Shown: in pieces, positions 56,601-64,000 of the stretch
Position numbering within the stretch: the first letter of the stretch is position 1
How the letters are laid out: each line of letters begins with the position of its first letter
The notes under the pieces: model-generated
Database searches by the model: none
Told to the model about the DNA's origin: nothing
The model's input: only the letters and a program-made list of their open reading frames with translations
Made by a program: the position numbers and the translations under genes
Assembly: GCA_903813345.2 (NCBI GenBank)
Contig: CAIIXF020000012.1
Span: forward strand, 6,657,615-6,721,614
DNA length: 64,000 bases
Source: Owenia fusiformis
Taxonomy: Eukaryota > Annelida > Polychaeta > Sabellida > Oweniidae
Reading direction: 5' to 3'

Positions 56601-59600
56601 TCTCTGGTGAACCTATTTTCGATATATTTATAAAGGTCCATTCAAAGTCAACGTTTGAACCTTTAAAAAGCCAAATTTAGACTGAGGATTGACAAGGTTT
56701 TAGATCGTTTATTTTTCGCGGTAGACCGGAAGTAAATTTATGAGTCGAGTAAAAAGTGATAATGTTCTGTTTATGAAGTGGGGAAGTCAAAACAGTACTA
56801 ATAGAAGTCATAGTAAGCATTCAAAGATTATTCAAAACCATTTAAAATTAAATCGACGGCAAAATTGAATTTGACTGAAATCTTTATATGTTTTCTTCTT
56901 CATCTTCTTTGCGGACCTCAGAGAAGACACTTCCGGTTTAATAATCAGTGATTTTATCGATCAAAAAATATTTCTTTTTGAATTTGTCCGATATCTGCTA
57001 GTATGGTATGTATATTTGTGCTGATTTGTGAAATTACAAAATAGCTGGTTGGGTATAGAATATGTCAAAGTCGTTTGATCTTGTCCCAGAAGCAATATTT
57101 CGTCATTTCTGTCGCCTGGAATTCCTTTAAGGCTCTCTAGCAGAATTGGCTATCAAAATGCTAAAGAGCCTTAAAATTTAAGGCTCTTTAGCCGAAATGC
57201 TAAAGAACCTTAAAATTTAAGGCTCTTTAGCATTTTGGCTAGAGAGCCTTAAATTTTAAGGCTCTCCAGGCGCGGCCTTATAAATAAGACACTCTTTGTT
57301 GTTTTGAATTTGCCTTTACAATGTAATTGCCCAGCCGTCTTATTTTTATTGATGGAAACATAATAAACTCACCTTCATTGATCTTAACACGCAGTCCTAG
57401 TTCATACATTCGTCAACTTCGCAGGATATTTATTCACAAAAGAATTGGAATAAAACTGAAAGCAATATTTTACAACAAGCGGCTATCTTGACTAAATCGC
57501 TATAGCAGAAAAAAGGTATGCTTTCAAAATGGAGAACGAGACGACGTCTATTTTAAATGAAAACATTTAATATCTCATCAACAAGACTTACTTCGGTCCA
57601 AAGCCTTCTCTATATTCCGGCTTTGAGTAGAAGATTGAGCTGCCTTGGTACTATGAATATTGTAAACCATTGTGTTACACGCACAGTAAATATGGCATAA
57701 TAATATGAAATATACCTTTATGTATACGATTTGAAGAACACCAGCTCACATCCCGGTCTGAATCTATTGTTATATTTGATTTCTTTAAGCGAGAATAATT
57801 TCAAAGTTTCCTCCATTTTATTCACGTCCAGAACCGGAAGCCATTTTTAGCTACAGCGAGAAAATGTCACCATGTGTCAAACTCCGAAATGAAATTTTGA
57901 AATATCTAAATCCAGACAAGCAACGCTTCATCCTAAATATAATTAATATTCTTAAAAATATTTATAAAATTTATAAAAAATGAGTACTAGGTGCATGTAG
58001 GTGCGTGTAGCACCTTTTCTAGAGTTCATACGAAATCAATGAAGTTACGTCTAGCTGTAAGCTAGAGACTCGAGTAAAACAAGACAAGCCTTTACCATTT
58101 CAATTCATGAAATATTAACAGAACGATTTTAAGAATATTACATAAATTTATTGAACGACGGCTGAAAATTTTACAATAGTTCACTGTGTACCAGATGGAA
58201 TCACTTCTAGCCAAGAATTGGCTAGAGACTCGAGTAATTTGTACATGTCCCAAGGTACAGCTGTACATTTACGTTGTATCATCTTACTCGATTCTATAGA
58301 TGTAACCTCATTGATTTTGAATGCAATATAGAAAAAGTGCTATATGCACCAAGAACTTCTTTTTCAGCTCACTTTTTCTGCTCACTCAGTAGAAAAATGG
58401 ATTCCATTTTGAAATGAATTTCCACTTAGCTAAATTAAAATATATATAACAATCCATTAGAATGGTGATATGAGCTGATATTCTGCAAATGTATATGCAT
58501 AAAGGTTTTGTTTACCAAAGTCTATAAGTTATCAGTCGCTTCTGTATCTATCGGGAATTGTCTCTATACCTCAGTTGACATATTATCTTGTGAGATATCA
58601 AAATGGAGGGTTTGAGGGAAATTTATAAAGTAGCATTTGAAAAGCCATCTCAATTACATGTACATAGCAGAATGTACAGTGTGGCTAGTAAAAACATGTA
58701 CAGTTTGATATTTATAGGATATCCTATGATTTTGAGGAATATCATTTTTATCTACGAGGTGATATTGATATCTGCACGAGAGAGCAAAGCGAACGAGTGC
58801 ATATATCAATATCACCTAGTAGATTAAAATGATATTCTGAAAAAAATCATAGGATGTTCTTATAATCCTACACTTACAAGAAGTGTAATAAATGTATAAT
58901 ATCATTGCAAAATGAATTTCATGCCAAATAGAATCAATTTGGCGGGAAATCAACAAGCGGAGTATATCGTCACAATATCCTCCGCATATTGGGTTTTCCG
59001 GAGTATATCATCACGATATCCTCCGCCCAGAGTATATCGTTACGATATCCTCCGGATATTTATTTTGCCAATAAATATCAAATTTATTTTGTGATGTTAT
59101 TATACATTTAGTACACTAAGTGTAGGATAAACAGTTGTAATAGCCTACATTGTATGTGTTCTTGAGTTATTGTTTTTTGTCCAACAAATTTTTTCATAAT
59201 TTTCTTTTTTCAGTTGCTCTGTTGGCTGTTTCAAGGACCATAAAAAAGGTATACTATTTATTTATATGTAACTTAGATATGCACATTTACTGTAAATATA
59301 ATGGAGTATTGATTTTTCATTCATTTTAATGTTTTTCGTCTTAAGAACGTACATGTATTGAAAGTTGGGAGAGTCTGATGCAAATATACATCCAGGATTT
59401 TGTAACATGGCATCTACAGGGTGATCCAGAAGTTATATCCAAGGTGTTGCCATTTCAATACGACTGGACCATAACATTAAAACTTTGTGCAGATGTTCCT
59501 CAATCATCAATATCCAATTAATATCAGGCCATTATTTTTACCATGAACCAATCTAAAAGAAGAAGCTTTATTCTTGAGGTATAAATCAATGTTTTGGAGC

Positions 59601-62144
59601 ACATCTGTACCAAGAGCAAAAATATTGGTCCAGTAGTAATTAGTATTGAAATTTGGCAACATATTCGACTCAATTTCTGGATCACCCTGTACACAGTAGA
59701 AAAGTTTGTAAAACAATCAGGCTTAAAATAGATATTACACTGTCATATTTTAATGATGTGACCAATTATAAGTCGATGAGAGGGTGGGAAAAGTTTCTGT
59801 GCCTTAACTTTAACATGATTTTTTTCATTTCAGGAGATACATGTGTTCCAGATGAAGAAACCTCCAACACCCAATGTGACGTCTCACAGAAAAGTCCAAA
59901 TAAGCACAAAGCAATGAGTGATGGTGAGTGTGGTCTCATTTTTATTCCTTTAGATGCTGGACCCTTGAACTGCTGTCTTTCAGTCTGAGTGACACTTTAT
60001 AAACAATACAAGTCCTTAAGGGATCTCTCAAATTACAGCACTTTAATGTACTTTTAGTTGTTCTCTACATAATCTACCTTTCTTGCTTAGTATGTTGTCA
60101 CTGGGTCATTCACATTTTGTTCCCTTTTCACGCACCATCAGTTCTATTGTGACAATTCAATGTTCACAATTCTTATGTACCATCAGTTCTATTGTGACAA
60201 TTCAATATTCACAATTCTCATGTACCATCAGTTCTATTGTCCACATGTACTCAGTATTCTTTCATTTTTATTCCTTTATTCCACATGCACTCAGTATTCT
60301 CACAAGAGATCAGTACACAGAAGCATTTAGCTTACGAACATTTCAGAGCACAATGAAATCGAGGAAATCTATGGTGAATTTAGGTTAATTGGAAAATATT
60401 CCATATACTAGTATATGAGCAAGGTTTATCAGTCTATTTTTCAGGATGTTTCAAGTCAATGCAAGTAGATTCTCACATGGGTTCAAGTCTGTAAATAAAA
60501 TCTCACTTTTTCTAATGCTAGGGAGATCAATACACAGATAAAACTGTGTGTAATGCGAATTGAGCTTATTGTATTGCTCTCTGTGATCTTACCTGAATTT
60601 AATTGCAGCACCATGCTAAAAATTAGAGTCCTTTTTAAGGTCTTCGCATGCTGTAAAACGGATGATATATTGAGATACAGTAAAACCTGTCTTAGTGAAC
60701 ACCACTTAGGTGAAGGCTCTCGTAGAAGTGCCGAGGTGGGAAGCTGTCCCTCTTGGGCAGTGGCACCACCGGCCTGTCTTGTAGATGGGGAGGAGCAAGA
60801 GCAAAGATACATCTTACGATTTAACTCATAATCCCTTGTGTAGTGAACACTTACCTACAGTGAACACTTTTTTGGCTCCCTAGGTGTTCACTAATATACA
60901 GGTTTTACTTAATAGATAAAAATAAGATTAAGCACCATATTTGGAAAACACCTAAGGAGCAGAAGTTGTATATTCTTACTGTAGTGTCTCTATATTCAGA
61001 AAATTTAAAAATTCTTAAAATAATTAGCTCTGATAAGGATTAAAATGTGAAGAAGATAAAGCATAACTTTCCATAGCAAAGAAATTGTTTTCACATACCT
61101 GCAATACTCACTTCAATTTTAAAAGTAGGTAGATGTTTACCAAAATACACAATTAGCAATGTTTTGTATCATTATCAATATATTAAGATAATCTAGCTAA
61201 TAGGCTACTATACTGTAGTTGGATGTACACACATACTATGATGTACAGGGAAATGGATAATTTGATAGACTATATACTTGTTTTGTTCCCTTTTCAAGGT
61301 GAACTGTCTGAGAGTTCAGAAAATGACATGGAGACAGAAGACAAAGTATCCAAGGAGTGCCTAGAGAGACTTGGTAAGAAATGCTATCCAAATGTTGACA
61401 ATTCTGGAAAAATTAATTGATCGATGTTGAATAATTGATTCCACTCCTCCCTCACCCCCATTACAATTGACTTTGAAAACAATTGTTGAATTGTTGTTCA
61501 TTTATATGAATAATATGTCAAAATTACATTTTCACTTATCCTCATTTACTCTTCCCCTTATAAATCGACTTATTTTTCCTCAACACATGACCTGTTGACA
61601 ATTGTACACTACCCCCCCCCCCCTCTCCTCTTCCATAGCTGCATTAAAAATTAACATTACATGTATTTATATCTTGTATTTTCATATAATTTATTATTGA
61701 ATGAGTGGAGTGTAGATTCTGTTCTTTTTTACTTTTACAACATCTCACTCTAATTCACTATTTTGAAAAGTTATTCTGAATTGCATTTTACTGTACAGAA
61801 ACTAGACCTTATTAGTGCAAGGCATTATTTGATCCTACATTGTCCACTTAATCCTGCATATACATGTTGAATGTTCAGAACGAAAGCCCTACCTGACAGC
61901 CCTTATAATATATGAGTATACCTCAAAAAATTTATTTTATTTTCCAGTGGGATCTAAAGAAATAAAAGACCTACTTAAGAACCCACATCTGCAAGATATG
62001 CTTGTTTACTTGGACTCTAGTGAAAACCCAACAAAAGATCTAGAGAATGCTATGCAAGAACCAATATTTACAGAATTTGCAAATACATGTTTGAATATTG
62101 TGGAACCACCTGATGGTATGAATAAAACAAATGTGATTGACTGA
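53606..62144 (+). CDS. ZNHIT3: ZNHIT3, zinc finger HIT-domain protein
   Basis: Exons: 53606-53691, 59214-59248, 59834-59923, 61299-61373, 61948-62144; phases agree and give 160 codons plus stop (human about 155). Residues 9-40 form the zf-HIT finger: LKCEVCKDVVSKYKCPTCRL then YCSVGCFKDHKK, with the spaced Cys and final His ligands. The middle is acidic and variable. The C-terminus (KDLLKNPHLQDMLVYLD, then MQEPIFTEFANTCLNIVEPP) matches the ZNHIT3 C-terminal domain that binds NUFIP1 in box C/D snoRNP assembly. The start is the first ATG, seven codons before the finger. The first intron, 5.5 kb, is full of repeats. It is divergently paired with the phosphatase gene. Confidence 0.94.
55308..55400. 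repeat. AAGGCTCTTTAGC palindromic repeats, first cluster
   Basis: TTAAGGCTCTTTAGCC, AATGCTAAAGAGCCTTAA and AATTTAAGGCTATTTAGC alternate in inverted orientation. The same unit returns at 57120-57275. It lies in ZNHIT3 intron 1. Confidence 0.75.
55556..55632 (+). ncRNA. tRNA-derived SINE head or tRNA fossil
   Basis: TATAGTGGTTAGAGTGCTCGC has the form of a pol III A box and GGTTCGATTTCCGG that of a B box with one extra T, 45 bases apart, as in tRNAs. The acceptor ends do not pair and there is no clean cloverleaf, so it is not a functional tRNA gene. The downstream body could not be delimited. Confidence 0.6.
56228..56770 (+). repeat. Direct duplication of a ~200-bp segment
   Basis: CACCTTCTCTGGTGAACC, TTTTCGATATAT, TTTGAACCTTTAAAA, GCCAAATTTAGACTG and GGTAGACCGGAAGTAAATTT occur in the same order at 56253-56415 and 56598-56745, about 340 bases apart. 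It lies in ZNHIT3 intron 1. Confidence 0.75.
57120..57275. repeat. AAGGCTCTTTAGC palindromic repeats, second cluster
   Basis: Five alternating copies of AAGGCTCTTTAGC and GCTAAAGAGCCTT joined by AAAATTT, able to fold as one long hairpin or several short ones. It matches the cluster at 55308. Confidence 0.82.
58000..58350. mobile_element. 351-bp MITE-like inverted repeat
   Basis: GGTGCGTGTAGCACCTTTTC is complemented by GAAAAAGTGCTATATGCACC, and AATCAATGAAGTTACGTCTA by TAGATGTAACCTCATTGATT. The interior repeats GCTAGAGACTCGAGTAA twice. Confidence 0.7.
58720..58856. repeat. Foldback hairpin with GAGCAAAGCGAAC loop
   Basis: ATCCTATGATTTTGAGG, AATATCAT and GGTGATATTGATAT pair with ATATCAATATCACC, ATGATATT and AAATCATAGGAT. 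The loop GAGAGAGCAAAGCGAACGAG resembles those at 3810 and 13176. Confidence 0.82.
58867..59127. mobile_element. 261-bp MITE with TCCTACACTTA ends, carrying GGAGTATATCGT repeats
   Basis: TCCTACACTTACAAGAAGTG and the right end CACTAAGTGTAGGA are inverted, as are AATGTATAATATCA and its partner. In the middle (58961-59060) three near-identical palindromes of the form GGAGTATATCGTxACGATAT-CCTCC stand in tandem. Confidence 0.7.
59417..59689. mobile_element. 273-bp mariner-type MITE
   Basis: CAGGGTGATCCAGAAGTTAT and ATTTCTGGATCACCCTG are inverted ends, with similarity continuing for about 40 bases, and TA flanks both sides (59415-59416, 59690-59691). It lies in ZNHIT3 intron 2. Confidence 0.88.
60678..60910. 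mobile_element. CAGTAAAACC MITE, second clear copy
   Basis: CAGTAAAACCTGTCTTAGTGAAC and the right end TACAGGTTTTACTT match the element at 49814-49989. It lies in ZNHIT3 intron 3. Confidence 0.72.
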
Positions 62145-62194
62145 GATTCTTATTAAGTTTGATGTGTTAGTGTACTTGTGTCAGGGATGTAGTT

Positions 62195-62325
62195 AGGATC
62201 TTTGATGTGAGACAAATTTTTATCAACGAAGCAATATGTGAGGCAGATTTATATCAGTGAGGCAATGTGTGGGGCAAATTTATATCCGTGAGGCAAACTG
62301 AAATCAATGAGGCAAAATTTAAACT
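62195..62325 (+). repeat. GTGAGGCAAATTTATATC short tandem repeat
   Basis: Four imperfect units of about 30-35 bases around the words TGAGGCAA and TTTATATC, just after the ZNHIT3 stop and probably in its 3' UTR. Confidence 0.6.
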
Positions 62326-62459
62326 ATAGGTTTTTATGTCACCACCATCAAAAAGTGATGACATATTGTTATGGTCTCAGTTTGTTTGTTTTTTTGACGG
62401 GGGATGGTGATCGGCGGTTGGCGATCAGCGATCGCCAGTTGGCGATTGGCGTCTGTAAC

Positions 62460-63490
62460 AAATTCTTACAACTTCCAATAACTTAACAAATACTGTTTAG
62501 ACTGACTTAAATTTTTTTCAAAATCATCTACATGTTTCCAGAAGTTCAAATCTGACTTTATACTTAAGATTTGACCTTTAATGACCTTTTCATGGTCAAG
62601 AAAGGTCAAAAAGGTCTTTTTCAACTTGCTTCAAATTGACCCAATTCCTTTTTTCAAAATCATCTACAAGTTATCAGAAGGTCAAATCTGACTTTAGATT
62701 GAGATTTGACCTTCAATGACCTTCTCAAGGTAAAAAAAAGGTCAAAAAGGTCTTTTTCACCTTGTTTCAAATTGACCAATTTTTCTTTAAATCATCCACA
62801 AGTTATCAGAAGTTCAAGTTTGACTAATATTTGACCTTCAATGACCTTCTCAAGGTCAAAAAAGGTCCCTTTTCAACTTGTTTCAAATTGACCCAATTCC
62901 TTTTTTCAAAATCATCTACAAGTTATCAGAAGGTCAAATCTGACTTTAGATTGAGAATTGACCTTCTCAAGGTAAAAAAAAGGTCAAAAAGGTATTTTTC
63001 ACATTGCTTTAAATTGACCCAATTTTTTTCAAAATCATCTTCAAGTAATCAGAAATTCAAAGTTGACTTTAGATATGAGATTTGACATTCAATGACCTTC
63101 TCAAGGTCAAAAAGGTTTTTTTTCAACTTGCTTCAAGTTGTCTGATCTTTTTTTCAAAATCATCTACAAGTTCTCAACAGTTCAAATCTGACTAGACTAT
63201 AGATTTGACCTTCAATGACATTCTCAAGGTCAAAAAAAATTGACCTTCAATGACATTCTCAAGGTCAAAAAGGTCTTTTTTCATCTTGCTTTAAATTGAC
63301 AAATTCTATTTCAAAAGCATCTCCAAGTTCTCAGAAGTTGGAGATGACAGTTACCCTGTATTGAATTTCAAATCTGACTTTAGATTTGAGATTCCACCTT
63401 CAATGGCCTTGTCAGGGTCAAAAAGGTCTTTTTACAACTTGTTTCAAATTTTTTCAAAATCATCTAAAAGTTCTAAGAAATCCAAATCTG
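62460..63490 (+). repeat. About 130-bp tandem repeat, roughly eight copies
   Basis: Each unit contains TTGACCTTCAATGACCTTC, CAAGGTCAAAAAGGTC, CTTGCTTCAAATTGACCC and AAAATCATCTACAAGTT then CAGAAGTTCAAATCTGACTT. A MITE-like TATGTCACCACCATC/GTGATGACATA hairpin lies just upstream (62336-62368). From 63490 to 64000 nothing else could be supported. Confidence 0.85.
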
Positions 63491-64000
63491 ACTAAGATTG
63501 AACTCATAATATTGTGAGCAAAAAAGTGTGTAAAAGTGTCGATTTCGATATTTTTCGTTTTTAATGAATTAAACTACTTTTACAGATGATGAGATAACTG
63601 ATACGCGGTGATGCGGAAACATAATGAGAGTTTATAATAGAGTTACCCTGTATTGAAAACTTACACGACCGTTACCGTATCATATATTTCCAGTTACAGT
63701 ACCGTTGAACTGTGACGCCCACGCACAATATATAAACGAACTTTCATACTCTAGAGTTCCCATGTCATATAATTCTGATTTGGTTCAAATATCAAAGCAT
63801 GACATAAACTGGTTGTATTGTATTTTGTTTACCACCAATGAATGTGAGCAATATCTCTTGGGTATATCCCGTATATATATACTGTCGTAATTTACGTGAT
63901 TAACCTGGAAGATAGACCCAGAAACCCCTCCTTGAAGGAGCCCTGTGTTCTTTTATGTGCACGTATACATAGATACATGTATACAAGTACACACCACAGC

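Noticed and set aside
1-64000. CRISPR arrays, bacterial operons, integrons or prophage
   Set aside because: Spliceosomal introns, LINEs and animal protein families show this is a eukaryotic nuclear region; the tandem repeats have no unique spacers.

Overview
The window looks like nuclear DNA of an invertebrate animal, most plausibly a marine lophotrochozoan. The genes are intron-rich with GT-AG introns, the proteins are animal families (eIF1A, SLC22, a CXorf65-like EF-hand protein, a PPP phosphatase, ZNHIT3), and the AT-rich non-coding DNA is packed with foldback elements, MITEs, minisatellites and non-LTR retrotransposons. The clade is inferred from style, not proven. All exon models were built by hand from reading frame, splice consensus and phase; no search was run.

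Layout. 215-6097 (+): a six-exon, strongly diverged eIF1A-like gene. 9177-10840 (+): the C-terminal half of an SLC22-type transporter, with a 5'-truncated LINE (11128-12780, 15-bp target duplication) in its 3' UTR. 14350-14712 (+): an unrecognised single-exon ORF. 14801-29626 (+): a CXorf65-like/EF-hand gene whose third intron holds a nearly intact 5-kb LINE and which has two equal-length, same-phase EF-hand exons that must be used alternatively. 31496-53099 (-): a 19-exon gene of 829 codons joining a degenerate Nudix domain, an EF-hand pair, a Ser/Pro-rich linker and a PPP-type phosphatase. Its 9.4-kb intron 16 holds two adjacent giant inverted repeats, and its exon 9 lies in a tandem array that duplicates the 3' splice site. 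53606-62144 (+): ZNHIT3, head to head with the phosphatase gene across about 500 bp. 62145-64000: tandem repeats and apparently gene-free DNA.

The genes do not form an obvious pathway. The two EF-hand genes (CXorf65-like and Nudix-EF-PPP) are convergent, with stop codons 1.87 kb apart. The most unusual points are the Nudix-EF-PPP architecture with its repeated in-frame acceptors, the mutually exclusive EF-hand exons, and the LINE whose gag-like, endonuclease and reverse-transcriptase regions share one frame interrupted by three stop codons.
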